From Roseivivax marinus (GTDB lineage: Bacteria > Pseudomonadota > Alphaproteobacteria > Rhodobacterales > Rhodobacteraceae): a DNA stretch of 64,000 nt. A model generated the notes under the pieces. That model did not search any database, was not told where the DNA came from, and saw only the letters and a program-made list of their open reading frames with translations. The translations under genes and the position numbers were made by a program. Of this stretch, positions 10,747 through 19,514 are shown one piece after another. How positions within the stretch are numbered: the first letter of the stretch is position 1; each line of letters opens with the position of its first letter. The stretch covers positions 248,001 through 312,000 of the forward strand of contig NZ_FOAI01000002.1 of assembly GCF_900109705.1 (NCBI RefSeq), given 5' to 3'.

Positions 10747-10781
10747 AAGGGCCGGGCGCGCGACGTCCGGCCCTTTCTCTT
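10747..10781 (+). terminator. Rho-independent terminator of lpdA
   Basis: A 9-bp perfect stem (AAGGGCCGG / CCGGCCCTT) with an 11-nt loop is followed by TCTCTT. It begins 26 bp after the lpdA stop and closes the TCA block. Confidence 0.85.
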
Positions 10782-10805
10782 GCGATGCGCCACCGTGCGG
10801 GCGTG

Positions 10806-11214
10806 TCAGCGGTCCGTGCGCAGCGGTCCCGTCATCCGGAAGCGCTGCAGCGGAACACCGCGCCGCTCGACGATCTCCTCGGCCTCGACGTGCCAGCCCT
10901 GCGCCTCGAAGAACGGCCGCGCGACAAGGCTCGCATGGGCCGAAAGCGTCGTGGCGCCCAGGTCGGCGGCGCGCGCGGCGCAGGCGCTCAGGAGCCGCGC
11001 GCCGATCCCCCGCCCCGCGCAGGACGGCAACACGAAGGCAAGGTCGATATAGCCCCTCGCATCGATGGTCATCACGCCCACGGGTTCGCCGTTCAGCTCG
11101 GCTACCCAACCCCCTAGCTGCGCGACGCGCGTCTCCCATGACGCAAGATCGATCGTCTCGCCGGCCCACGGCGGCGGAGTCGTCCCGAACGAGCGGGCGG
11201 ATGCGGACGTCCAT
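10806..11214 (-). pseudogene. GNAT acetyltransferase, apparently broken near its N-terminus
   Basis: Most of a GNAT-type N-acetyltransferase is readable from about 11170 down to the stop at 10806. It includes the acetyl-CoA motif AGRGIGARLL and the typical tail RPFFEAQGW...VERRGVPLQRFRM. The expected N-terminus MDVRIRPLVRDDSAAV starts at the ATG at 11214 but lies in another frame. The two parts meet near 11167-11170, and roughly 20-25 residues usual for the family appear to be missing there, so I infer an out-of-frame deletion. The intact long frame that reaches ATG 11243 begins with Arg/Ser-rich sequence unlike any GNAT. A sequencing error is the main alternative. Confidence 0.6.
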
Positions 11215-11251
11215 CGGCTCTCCCTTCGCTGTCGGCAATGCACCGCGCCCC

Positions 11252-11998
11252 TCAGGCGTCGATCTCGATCCGCTTGAACCCGCCCTCTTCGAGCAGAGCG
11301 TCGGAGGCGGTCTCGACCTCCTGCTCGAGCCGCGCGAGGAAGGTTTCGGGCGGCGTCTCGGCCGGAATGCGCGGCAGGAACTCGACAACGCCGTGACCGG
11401 GACGCTTCAGGATGCCGCTGCGGGGCCAGACCAGCCCGACGTTCGTCGCCACCGGCACGCAGTCCTGCTTCAGCTGGCGGAACAGGATCATCGAGCCGAC
11501 CTTGTAGGGCGCGGGGATGCCGGGGGCGATACGGCTGCCCTGGGGATAGATGATGAGCTGACCGGGCTCGGCACGGCCCTTCTCAACGTCGGCCACCATC
11601 TTGGCGATGGCCTGCCCCCGCTTGCCCCGGTCCACGGGCACGCAGCCGATGCGATAGGCGTACTGGCCGATCACGGGGGTGTAGAGCAATTCGCGCTTCA
11701 TGATGAACTTGGCGGCCGGCACCGCCTCGAAGATCATCAGGATGTCGAGAAAGGACTGGTGCTTGGCCGCGATCATCACCTCGTCGGTGGGCACCTCGCC
11801 GCGCACTTCCGTGGTGATCCCGCACATCCACTTCACGCTGAACCGCGCCCAGTGGCAGAAGAGCGTACAGGCGGTGCGCGCGCCTTTCGGCGAGGCCAGC
11901 GCCCAGGGCAGGAAGACGATCCCCATCACGGCCATCACCGCGTAGAGCTGCACGGTGAAGACGAAGCTCCGGGTCCACATCCAGGCGCGTGAGATCAT
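11252..11998 (-). CDS. plsC: 1-acyl-sn-glycerol-3-phosphate acyltransferase
   Basis: Acylates lysophosphatidic acid to phosphatidic acid in phospholipid synthesis at the inner membrane. The 248-residue product has an N-terminal membrane segment at about residues 12-32. The HX4D catalytic motif HQSFLD lies at residues 80-85, and the substrate-binding YPQGSR replaces the more common EGTR form. The start at 11998 overlaps the ftsX stop (ATGA on the minus strand), which supports both the start choice and operon transcription with ftsE-ftsX. Confidence 0.92.
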   Translation of the reverse strand: MISRAWMWTRSFVFTVQLYAVMAVMGIVFLPWALASPKGARTACTLFCHWARFSVKWMCGITTEVRGEVPTDEVMIAAKHQSFLDILMIFEAVPAAKFIMKRELLYTPVIGQYAYRIGCVPVDRGKRGQAIAKMVADVEKGRAEPGQLIIYPQGSRIAPGIPAPYKVGSMILFRQLKQDCVPVATNVGLVWPRSGILKRPGHGVVEFLPRIPAETPPETFLARLEQEVETASDALLEEGGFKRIEIDA

Positions 11999-12900
11999 GC
12001 GAGGCTCCCGAGGACGCGCCGGGCGGCGGCGCGGGTGGCAAGAAGGGCGGTCAGCGCGGCGAGCGCCGGAACCGCGAGCGGCCAGAGCCAGTGCCAGCCC
12101 CGGAACCCGATCCCGGTCAGCACGCCGGCGGCGTCCCCGGTGTCGGGCATCAGCGCGACGGCGGCAAGCCCGATCGCCGCACCCGCCGCCGCGCCACATA
12201 ACGCGCGCAGGGTGAAGCGCCGCACGAAGGCGCCCGCGATGTAGTCATCCGTCGCGCCCACGAGCCGGAGCACCGCGATGACCTGCGCGTTCGCCGCCAG
12301 CGCCGCGTTGGCCGCCAGCGTCACCATGGCGGCGAGTGCCCCGAAGATCAGCGCCAGCGCGCTCCACCCGAGGATCCGCAGACCCGTGGCGGCGGCCACC
12401 AGCGGCCGGCGCCACCGGCGGTGGTCATCCAGAACCGCTCCCGGTACCTCGGCCTGCAGCCGCAGGCGCAGCCCGTCGGGATCGTAGCCCTCGGCGGTTT
12501 CCGAGAACGCAATCAGCTGCGGGATCGGAAGACGGTCGAGCGGCAGGTCGGGCCCGAACCACGGCGCCAGCAGTTCGCGCTGCTCGGCCTCGCTGAGCGC
12601 GCGCACGTCCGTCACCCCCGGCGTGGTCTCGAGCACCCGCAGCGCCGCGCCGACCTGCCGGTCCATCTGGTCCGCCGGCGCCGAGATCCGCAGCGTCGCG
12701 CCGCGGGCCAGTTCGTCGCCCCAGCGGTCCGCCAACCGTCCGGCAGCAAGCGACAGGGCCAGCGCGAAGACCGCGAGGAACGCCATGGCAGCCGCGGTGA
12801 AAAGCGTCAGGCGCACGGTGAACCCGGTCGGCGGCACCACCCGGTCCGAGGCCGCGTCGCCCCTGACTGCCCGCAGGATACGTGCCACGCCGCCGGTCAC
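11995..12900 (-). CDS. ftsX: Cell-division ABC permease FtsX
   Basis: Membrane partner of FtsE, which together regulate septal peptidoglycan hydrolysis. The 301-residue protein shows the family layout: a cytoplasmic N-terminus, a first membrane segment around residues 35-55, a periplasmic domain of about 110 residues, then three further membrane segments. The conserved LRLVGATDDYIAGAFVRRF segment, typical of FtsX, precedes the last pair. It starts at GTG 12900, overlapping the ftsE stop as GTGA, and overlaps plsC downstream. Confidence 0.9.
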   Translation of the reverse strand: MTGGVARILRAVRGDAASDRVVPPTGFTVRLTLFTAAAMAFLAVFALALSLAAGRLADRWGDELARGATLRISAPADQMDRQVGAALRVLETTPGVTDVRALSEAEQRELLAPWFGPDLPLDRLPIPQLIAFSETAEGYDPDGLRLRLQAEVPGAVLDDHRRWRRPLVAAATGLRILGWSALALIFGALAAMVTLAANAALAANAQVIAVLRLVGATDDYIAGAFVRRFTLRALCGAAAGAAIGLAAVALMPDTGDAAGVLTGIGFRGWHWLWPLAVPALAALTALLATRAAARRVLGSLA

Positions 12901-13589
12901 AGCTCCGCCCCCGCCACCTGCACCTGCCGGTTGGCGATCCGCAGCACCCGTGCCTGCACCTGCGACTTCGCCGCGCGGATGAGGCTCAGGTCGTGGGTCG
13001 CGATCATCACCGCGCGCCCCATGCGGTTCAGCTCCAGCAGCAGCGTCAGCAGACGCTGAGACATATCCCAGTCGACGTTTCCGGTGGGCTCGTCGGCGAG
13101 GATGGCGTCTGGCGACACGATGACCGCGCGGGCCAGCGCCGCGCGCTGCCGCTCGCCGCCGGACAGCTCGGGCGGGCGCGCGTCCCTGCGGTGGCCAAGC
13201 CCGACCCAGCCCAGAAGCTCGTCGAGGTCGCGGCGCGCGGCGGCGCCGTCCATGCCGGCGACCGTCAGCGGCAGCGCGACGTTCTCGGCCACGCTCAGGT
13301 GGTCGAGAAACTGGCAATCCTGGTGCACCACTCCGATCCGTCGTCTGAGGTGCGCCACCCCGTCGCGATCGAGCCCGGTCACCGGCTGCTCGAACAGGCG
13401 CAGGTCGCCCGCGGTGGGGGTCAGCGCGGCGTAGCAAAGCTTGAGGAAGGTGGTCTTACCCGCCCCGGACGGCCCGGTCAGGAAGTGGAACGAGCCCGGC
13501 GCGAGGTCCAGCGTGATGTCGGTCAGTAGCGCGCCGCCACCGTAGGAATAGGCCACATTGTCGAAGCTGATCACGGGGGCGGCATCCAT
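12897..13589 (-). CDS. ftsE: Cell-division ATP-binding protein FtsE
   Basis: ABC ATPase that drives FtsX at the division septum. The 230-residue protein has Walker A GPSGAGKT at residues 39-46, the signature LSGGERQR, Walker B AILADEPTG with DEPTGNVD, and the switch His in IATHD. The start at 13589 gives MDAAPVISFDNVAYSYGG, which fits the usual FtsE opening; the frame is open upstream but has no ABC character there. It heads the ftsE-ftsX-plsC unit and is transcribed divergently from the zinc-ribbon gene at 13774. Confidence 0.94.
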   Translation of the reverse strand: MDAAPVISFDNVAYSYGGGALLTDITLDLAPGSFHFLTGPSGAGKTTFLKLCYAALTPTAGDLRLFEQPVTGLDRDGVAHLRRRIGVVHQDCQFLDHLSVAENVALPLTVAGMDGAAARRDLDELLGWVGLGHRRDARPPELSGGERQRAALARAVIVSPDAILADEPTGNVDWDMSQRLLTLLLELNRMGRAVMIATHDLSLIRAAKSQVQARVLRIANRQVQVAGAEL

Positions 13590-13773
13590 CGGTGCTGGCG
13601 GGGTGGTCGGGTCCGAGGCGAGCCACTCGGCGACCGGGCCTGTTGTGCCCGAGCCGCGCGCGCGATTCAATCGGCCCGGGCCGCCGCAATTGGACTTTCC
13701 GCCATGGGGGCGGCATCTTATGGTCCATCGACGGGCCGGAGGAGACCGGCGAAGGAACGCGGGACGAATTCGG

Positions 13774-14772
13774 ATGCGGCTGATCTGCCCCAATTGCGAC
13801 GCGCAGTACGAAGTGCCGGTGGAGGTAATTCCGGCCGACGGGCGCGACGTGCAATGTTCGAGCTGCGGCAAGGTCTGGTTCCAGGCACATCCCGATGCGC
13901 CTCCCGCGAGCGAGGACGCGCTTCACGACGTCGAACAGGCCAGCGATGCCGACGCGCCCGAGGCCGCCGTCGCCGCCACGCCCGCGCCCGACGCGGCCGA
14001 AGGTCCCGAACGGGAGGCGCCGGTGGCCGGCACCGGCGACGCCCCGGCGCCCGTCACGGAAAACCCGGCGCCCGAAGAACCCGACGCGCCCGCTCCGGTG
14101 GCCGAAACCGGGCCCCGCCCACGTCGCGACAACCGGCGCATTGACCCAGATGTCGCCGAGGTCCTGCGGCAGGAGGCCGAGTACGAGGCCCGCCACCGCG
14201 CCGCCGAGGCCGGATCGCTCGAAAGCCAGCCCGATCTGGGGCTCGAGAGCCCCTCCGAGGACGAGGCGGCCCACCGCGCACGGCAGGCGCGTGAGCGAAT
14301 GGCCCGGATGCGCGGAGAGCCGGTCGAGGCTCGCGATCGCGCCCGCACGGCCGCCGCAAGCACCGGCGCCGTCGGCGGCACAGCGGTGCTCGACGACCCC
14401 GAGGACACGCCGCCGCAGGAAAGCCAGCCCGGGTCGCGCCGCGACCTGCTGCCCGACATCGACGAGATCAACCAGACCCTGCGTTCGAGCGAAGAGCGCG
14501 GCCCGGTCGAGACGCCGCAGGGCCGGATGGCCGCCGAGGAAGAAGCCACCGCCCAGCGCGGTGGATTCAGCCGCGGGTTCCTGACGGTGCTGCTCGTCGG
14601 CGCGGCACTGATCGCAGCCTATGTCTTCGCGCCCGCCATCTCGGATGCGCTTCCGGCCGCGGCAGAGCCGTTGGAGGGCTACGTCGCCGCGGTGAACGAC
14701 CTGCGCGGCTGGCTCGACATGCAAGTGACCTCGGCGCTCGTCTGGCTCGAGACGATGGGCTCCGAAGGCTGA
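13774..14772 (+). CDS. MJ0042-type zinc-ribbon membrane protein
   Basis: A 332-residue protein starting with a zinc ribbon: MRLICPNCDAQYEV then QCSSCGKVW, that is, two CxxC pairs about 21 residues apart. A long Ala/Pro/Glu-rich, probably disordered middle part follows (residues about 45-255). One transmembrane segment lies near residue 270 (FLTVLLVGAALIAAYVFA). The architecture matches alphaproteobacterial zinc-ribbon proteins that are divergent from ftsE, whose function is not established. A role near the division or envelope machinery is only suggested by the shared 184-bp divergent spacer. Confidence 0.8.
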   Translation: MRLICPNCDAQYEVPVEVIPADGRDVQCSSCGKVWFQAHPDAPPASEDALHDVEQASDADAPEAAVAATPAPDAAEGPEREAPVAGTGDAPAPVTENPAPEEPDAPAPVAETGPRPRRDNRRIDPDVAEVLRQEAEYEARHRAAEAGSLESQPDLGLESPSEDEAAHRARQARERMARMRGEPVEARDRARTAAASTGAVGGTAVLDDPEDTPPQESQPGSRRDLLPDIDEINQTLRSSEERGPVETPQGRMAAEEEATAQRGGFSRGFLTVLLVGAALIAAYVFAPAISDALPAAAEPLEGYVAAVNDLRGWLDMQVTSALVWLETMGSEG

Positions 14773-14864
14773 GCCGCCGGTCCGAAAACCGCCCCGCCGC
14801 ATACCGAATGGAAAGGTTTACGCCCTAGCGTCCCCCAAGGTCGTTCCGACAAGGAGGGAGCGTT

Positions 14865-15203
14865 ATGAACCTGACCACCGAGGCGCATCCTGGCGCGCTG
14901 ATCGTGCGCGTGCCCGAGGCGCGGATCGACGCCGCCGTGGCGATCCAGTTCAAGGATGCCATGCGCGCCGTGACGGAGGGGGCGCCGGGCCGGGTCTTTC
15001 TCGACCTGCACCGCGTGGATTTCGTGGATTCCAGCGGCCTTGGCGCGATCGTCGCGGCCATGAAGCAGCTCGGCCCGGAACGGCGGCTGGATCTCGTGGC
15101 GCTCACTCCGAATGTGGACAAGGTGTTCCGCCTGACGCGCATGGACACGATCTTCGCCATCCACGACGACCTCGACGCGGCACTCGCCGGGCAGGACGAC
15201 TGA
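14865..15203 (+). CDS. STAS-domain anti-anti-sigma factor (RsbV-like)
   Basis: A 112-residue stand-alone STAS domain of the SpoIIAA/RsbV type. The motif VDFVDSSGLGAIVAAM holds the Ser usually phosphorylated by the partner kinase. A strong AAGGAGGGA ribosome-binding site precedes the ATG. The next gene, 7 bp downstream, encodes the HATPase-type partner, so the pair forms a partner-switching module. The target sigma factor is not in the window, and target proteins other than sigma factors are possible. Confidence 0.9.
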   Translation: MNLTTEAHPGALIVRVPEARIDAAVAIQFKDAMRAVTEGAPGRVFLDLHRVDFVDSSGLGAIVAAMKQLGPERRLDLVALTPNVDKVFRLTRMDTIFAIHDDLDAALAGQDD

Positions 15204-15210
15204 CGATCCG

Positions 15211-15714
15211 ATGCCGCCGCTCGACCCGAACGCCGCCGCCCCGCCGGAAAAGCGTCGCACGCCGCTGAAGCTGGCGCTCGAGGTCGCGCCGGACCTGACC
15301 GCGGTCCGAGACAGCGTGATCGAGTTGGAGGACCGGCTCGTGGCCTACGGCGTGGCGACGGAGGCCGCGGGGATGAGCGCACTGACCGTCGCGGAGGCGC
15401 TCAACAACATCGTGGAACACGCGCTGCGCCGGCACCCCGCCCAAGGCCCGATCAGGGTCGAGGCGCTGGTGCGCAAGGCGCGGATGCGGGTGGTGATCCT
15501 CGACCACGGGGCGCCGATGCCGGGCTTGCTGCCACCGGCCGGGCGCCCCCTCGATCTGCGCGTGCCCCACGCGGACCTTCCCGAGGGCGGCTTCGGCTGG
15601 TTCCTGATCCGAGCGCTAACCAGCCGGCTCGACTACCGTCGCCGCGGCACCGAGAATCGTCTCCGCTTCGAGATCGACCTCGACGCCGCCGCCCATGCGG
15701 CCCCGGTCGCGTAG
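15211..15714 (+). CDS. Anti-sigma serine kinase (RsbW-like)
   Basis: A 167-residue HATPase_c protein of the SpoIIAB/RsbW type. The ATP-binding N box is visible as ALTVAEALNNIVEHA. VVILDHGAPMP corresponds to the G1 region, and EGGFGWFLIRALTSRLDY to the later Gly-rich lid. It most likely phosphorylates the STAS protein encoded just upstream. The N-terminus (about 20 residues) is Pro-rich and charged. No PP2C phosphatase or sigma gene is adjacent. Confidence 0.88.
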   Translation: MPPLDPNAAAPPEKRRTPLKLALEVAPDLTAVRDSVIELEDRLVAYGVATEAAGMSALTVAEALNNIVEHALRRHPAQGPIRVEALVRKARMRVVILDHGAPMPGLLPPAGRPLDLRVPHADLPEGGFGWFLIRALTSRLDYRRRGTENRLRFEIDLDAAAHAAPVA

Positions 15715-16825
15715 GATCGCCCACCTTGTGCTGTTCGCCTGCGACCGGGCGGAGGGCGCTCGGATCGGTCCTTTGCGCCAGCCGGGCCGGCGCACGACGT
15801 GTTTCGCGAGCGTCGTGCTTGCATCTTGGCTGGGACACGCCGCGTCCTGGATGGTCGCCGGAGAGCATCGCCCCATATGACCGTTCCCTGCTATCGAGCC
15901 CGCGCGGACGACCAGCGATGCGAACGAAGGCCACAGGGGCGACTTGAAGACCGGCAAAGGAGTATCCGGCGTGCCGGGCCACCGAGCCGGGTGAAAGAAG
16001 CCGCGGCGCGCGTAGCGACCTTTCGTTAATCGGCTTCGCGGTCGCCCCGGTGGAGACAGCGCGGTCCCGACGCCGCAACTTCAAGCGCCACGAAAACGAA
16101 TCCCCCCGGGCCGACGAAACGGCCGTCGCCCGGCGAACTCTCCCTCAGGGAGACCTACCATACCACCCCCGCAACTCAGGGGTAACCCACGCCACCCATT
16201 GCCGAAAAATGGTCGCAAATACTGCCCGGCGACGCCCGAAACGACCGTCATCTTCAGTCTCGTAGCTGCATATGGCTTCCCTCGGCGTCGCGTTGCAACA
16301 GCCCCCACCCAGTGCGCGGCGTCGAGGACTTACCACTCCCCCATCAGACCGTATCCGCATCGCGTTGACGCCGCTCGACGGCAGTCTTGCCTCTCCGCAG
16401 TCCGTGGTCAGGCCACCACGATGCCCGACTTGCAGGATGCCGGGCCGCCCGTCGGTCAGTGCCGACAACGGCCAGGTGGCCACTTCCGACGCGTTCGCCA
16501 CTCAGGTGTTTTTCCGCGTCAGGAACGGCGAAAATGCGGGCGCCGCGGGTCCGGTCCTTCCGGGCATCTGCGAACCGGCCATCAGGAGACGTCGCACGAC
16601 GCGCGGATGCCCTGCGGGGGATGGGCGGCCTTCATCAGCCGGCGTATACACCAATAGCCGGGTCTCGCTTGTCAGGTCTTTTTTTCCCGAGAAGACGACA
16701 AGAGGCGCTCAGGGCGATCCGGATGCATAAGGCGGCGGCATCGATGGCGCGACGGACCCGCGCACGGACGGCTGCGCCCCGGGAGACCAGGGCGGGCGCA
16801 GGGCGTTTCCAGCCCCGCCCCGTCT
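15715..16825. other. 1.1-kb region without a credible gene
   Basis: Every open frame in this stretch is short, or is Arg/Pro/Ser-rich in the way expected of non-coding high-GC DNA, and none has domain motifs or a good ribosome-binding site. Local features include an AGGTCTTTTTTTCCC run near 16674-16688. Around 15973-15997 there is a segment whose minus-strand reading resembles one near 47837-47860 (17 of 20 bases alike). It may be a decayed gene, a non-coding RNA or intergenic repeats. I see no tRNA structure. Confidence 0.5.
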
Positions 16826-18196
16826 TCAGTAGCTGTATTCCGCGAAGATCCGCGACAGATCGCCGTCCCAATCGCCGCGATACTTGGCGAGGAGTTCGTC
16901 CGCCGGCACTTCGCCTGTCTCGACGCTGTCCTTCAGCGCGTTGAGGAAGTGCGTCTCGTCCGGGAGCAAGCCCCCCGCCCCTTCACGGGCCCGACGCTTG
17001 AGTCCGGCCTCGGACAGCGCCACCGCCTCGCGCGCGAGGGTCAGCATGTCGATATCCGCGACCTTCGCCTGAAGCCCGTCGACCGATGCGGCGATCCGCA
17101 TCGCTTCGCGCGTGGCGGCGTCCCAGCCCTTCACGAGATCCCAGGCGGCGTCGAGCGCGGCGTCGTCGTACATCAGCCCCACCCAGAACGCGGGCAACGC
17201 ACAGAGCCGGCGCCACGGGCCGCCATCGGCGCCGCGCATCTCGATGAACTTCTTGACGCGCGCCTCGGGGAAGATCGTGGTCAGGTGGTCGGCCCAGTCA
17301 GACAGGGTCGGCACCTCGCCCGGCAAGGCGGGCAGGCGGCCATCGAGGAAATCGCGGAACGACTGGCCGGTGGCGTCGATGTAGGTGCCATCGCGGTAGA
17401 CGAAGTACATCGGCACATCGAGCGCGTAGTCCACCCAGCGCTCGAACCCGAAGCCGTCCTCGAAGACGAAGGGCAGCATACCCGTGCGGTCCGCGTCGAG
17501 GTCGCGCCAGACCCGCGAGCGCCACGACTTGTGGCCGTTTTCGCGGCCGTCGAGGAAGGGCGAATTGGCGAACAGGGCGGTGGCCACGGGCTGCAGCGCG
17601 AGGCCCACGCGCATCTTCTTGACCATGTCGGCCTCGGACCCGAAGTCGAGGTTCACCTGCACGGTGCAGGTCCGGTACATCATGGTCTTTCCCATGGTGC
17701 CGACGCGATCCATGTAGTCGGTCATGATCCGGTAACGCCCCTTGGGCATCATCGGCATGTCCTCGAAGGACCAGGTCGGCGCGGCGCCAAGGCCGATATA
17801 TCCCGCGCCCACGGCATCGGCCACGTCGCGCACCTCGGCCAGGTGCTGGTTCACCTCGTCACAGGTCTGGTGGATGGTCTCGAGCGGGGCGCCCGAAAGC
17901 TCGAGTTGCCCGCCCGGTTCCAGAGAGACGTTGGCACCGTCCTTCTCGAGGCCGATCAGGTGGCCGGATTCCTCGACCGGGCTCCAGCCGTGGCGGTCGC
18001 GCAGACCCTCCAGAACGGACCGGACCGACGCGCGGCCTTCGTATGGCAGCGGCTCCAGCGTCTCTTTGACGTAGCCGAATTTCTCGTGCTCGGTGCCGAT
18101 GCGCCAGTCGGACTTCGCCTTGATGCCGCTCTCGAGATATTGCGCCAGCTGGTCTCGATGCTCGATCGGCCCGCCGCCGGATTGTGGTATGGACAT
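16826..18196 (-). CDS. gshA: Glutamate-cysteine ligase (plant/alphaproteobacterial type)
   Basis: First enzyme of glutathione synthesis, which makes gamma-glutamylcysteine. The 456-residue product has the normal length for this class. Recognisable segments are WRIGTEHEKFGYV (ATP/Glu binding), SLEPGGQLELSGAPLETIH, MMYRTCTVQVNLDF and KFIEMRGADGGPW. The start at 18196 is preferred because the 22 codons upstream in frame read as non-coding and include other Met codons without conserved sequence. Nothing is truncated. Confidence 0.95.
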   Translation of the reverse strand: MSIPQSGGGPIEHRDQLAQYLESGIKAKSDWRIGTEHEKFGYVKETLEPLPYEGRASVRSVLEGLRDRHGWSPVEESGHLIGLEKDGANVSLEPGGQLELSGAPLETIHQTCDEVNQHLAEVRDVADAVGAGYIGLGAAPTWSFEDMPMMPKGRYRIMTDYMDRVGTMGKTMMYRTCTVQVNLDFGSEADMVKKMRVGLALQPVATALFANSPFLDGRENGHKSWRSRVWRDLDADRTGMLPFVFEDGFGFERWVDYALDVPMYFVYRDGTYIDATGQSFRDFLDGRLPALPGEVPTLSDWADHLTTIFPEARVKKFIEMRGADGGPWRRLCALPAFWVGLMYDDAALDAAWDLVKGWDAATREAMRIAASVDGLQAKVADIDMLTLAREAVALSEAGLKRRAREGAGGLLPDETHFLNALKDSVETGEVPADELLAKYRGDWDGDLSRIFAEYSY

Positions 18197-18258
18197 GGGC
18201 CGGAGGCTCCGCTGATCTGTCGCGTGGTTCCGAGGCATGTAGCGATGCGCCGGTGGTG

Positions 18259-18771
18259 TCAATGCAACCCAATGGCGGGGTGATGCGCAGGCGACCTGCG
18301 CCAGATCACCGTCACGCCCGTGCCGGGGCGACGAAGCGCGCGCAGCATCCGTTCGGTATCCAGCCCGGGGAGCGCGGCGAAGGCGTCGAAGAGCGCGTCG
18401 GCCCCCTGCGCCGTCACCGGAATGAAGAGAGCGGCGTCACCCTCGCGATCGAGGTGCCAGTGCGCGGGCCGCCCCGTCGCATCGAGAGACAGCGCCCGGA
18501 TCGAGTCGAGGTCGGTCACTCCGCCCGAAAGCGGACCGAAATAGGCGATACGGCCCTCGGTCACGTCGACGATTCCCGGCCCGCCGCCGCCGGTGCGGAA
18601 GCGTCCGCGCTGCACGCCGGCGAAGGTCAGGGCGAGCCCGGCCAGAACCACCGCCCAGCCGAGCCAGCCGCCCGATCCGCTGGCCCAGAGCACGCCCAGC
18701 GCCACGACGCCCGCGCCGACCAGCGCCTCGGCCCAGCGGCCGAGCAGGGCGCGCACCTCGGGGCGGATCAC
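18259..18771 (-). CDS. Small two-helix membrane protein downstream of rsmE
   Basis: A 170-residue protein, unnamed. Two membrane segments occur near the N-terminus (AEALVGAGVVALGVLWA and LGWAVVLAGLALTFAGV). A soluble domain of about 120 residues follows, with GIVDVTEGRIAYFGPLSGG and a beta-rich look. The GTG start at 18771 overlaps the rsmE stop as GTGA, so the pair is co-translated. No enzyme motif is seen. Confidence 0.75.
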   Translation of the reverse strand: MIRPEVRALLGRWAEALVGAGVVALGVLWASGSGGWLGWAVVLAGLALTFAGVQRGRFRTGGGGPGIVDVTEGRIAYFGPLSGGVTDLDSIRALSLDATGRPAHWHLDREGDAALFIPVTAQGADALFDAFAALPGLDTERMLRALRRPGTGVTVIWRRSPAHHPAIGLH

Positions 18772-19502
18772 GTCCAGTCCCCGAACCGCAATTGCCAGAG
18801 CGTGATCGCGGCCACCGCCGCGGTGTCGGCCCGCAGGATGCGTGGCCCGAGGGACGCGACATGTGCCGCCTCCATCGCGTGCAGGCGCGCACGCTCGCGG
18901 TCGGAAAAGCCACCCTCGGGACCGATCAGCACCGCCCACGGCCCTGGTCCCCCCGCCTCGGCGAAGGGCCGCGCCGCAGGGCCGTCCCCGCTGGCCTGTG
19001 CCTCGTCGCAGAACATAAGCCGGCGGTCTTCCGGCCACGCCGACAGGACGTCCGGGAGCTTGGCGAGATCGGCGACCTCGGGCACGAAGGTCGCACCGCA
19101 TTGCTCGGCGGCCTCGCGGGCGTGGGCCTGCAGACGGTCCTGCCGGATACGCTCGGAATTGGTGAACTCGGTGGCGACCGGCAGCAGGCGGCGGACGCCC
19201 ATCTCGACGGCCTTCTCGACGATGAAGTCGGTGCGCGCCTTCTTCACCGGCGCGAACATGAGCCACAGGTCGGGCGGCATCGTCTGCGGCCGGGTCCGCC
19301 TCTGCGGCTCCAGGGTTCCGCCGCGCTTGCCGGCCTCGACCACGGTCGCGCGCCATTCCCCGTCCGCGCCGTTGAACAGCAGGACCTCGGCCCCCTGCTT
19401 CAGCCGCATGACGCCGAACAGGTAATGCGCCGCGTCGCGGTCCAGCGGCACCGGTTGTCCCGCACCGAGCGGGTGATCTACAAACAGCCTGACACCTGAC
19501 AT
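18768..19502 (-). CDS. rsmE: 16S rRNA (uracil-1498-N3)-methyltransferase
   Basis: SPOUT-class methyltransferase acting on 16S rRNA U1498. The 244-residue protein has an N-terminal PUA-like domain (RLFVDHPLG...AHYLFGVMRLKQG) and a C-terminal knotted SAM-binding domain. The knot motifs are PWAVLIGPEGGFSDRE and LGPRILRADTAAVAAI, both diagnostic of RsmE. The ATG at 19502 lies only 12 bp from the divergent ubiA start, which limits any further N-terminal extension. Confidence 0.95.
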   Translation of the reverse strand: MSGVRLFVDHPLGAGQPVPLDRDAAHYLFGVMRLKQGAEVLLFNGADGEWRATVVEAGKRGGTLEPQRRTRPQTMPPDLWLMFAPVKKARTDFIVEKAVEMGVRRLLPVATEFTNSERIRQDRLQAHAREAAEQCGATFVPEVADLAKLPDVLSAWPEDRRLMFCDEAQASGDGPAARPFAEAGGPGPWAVLIGPEGGFSDRERARLHAMEAAHVASLGPRILRADTAAVAAITLWQLRFGDWT

Positions 19503-19514
19503 GGAGCGGACACT

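Noticed and set aside
15452-16084. A 210-codon minus-strand frame running from the spacer into the RsbW-like gene
   Set aside because: It is antisense to a well-supported HATPase gene over about half its length, and its sequence is Arg/Pro/Ser-rich.
16660-16710. T-run near 16680 considered as an intrinsic terminator
   Set aside because: The flanking arms (CTTGTC / GACAAG) are short and enclose the T-run rather than precede it, so the structure does not fit a terminator.
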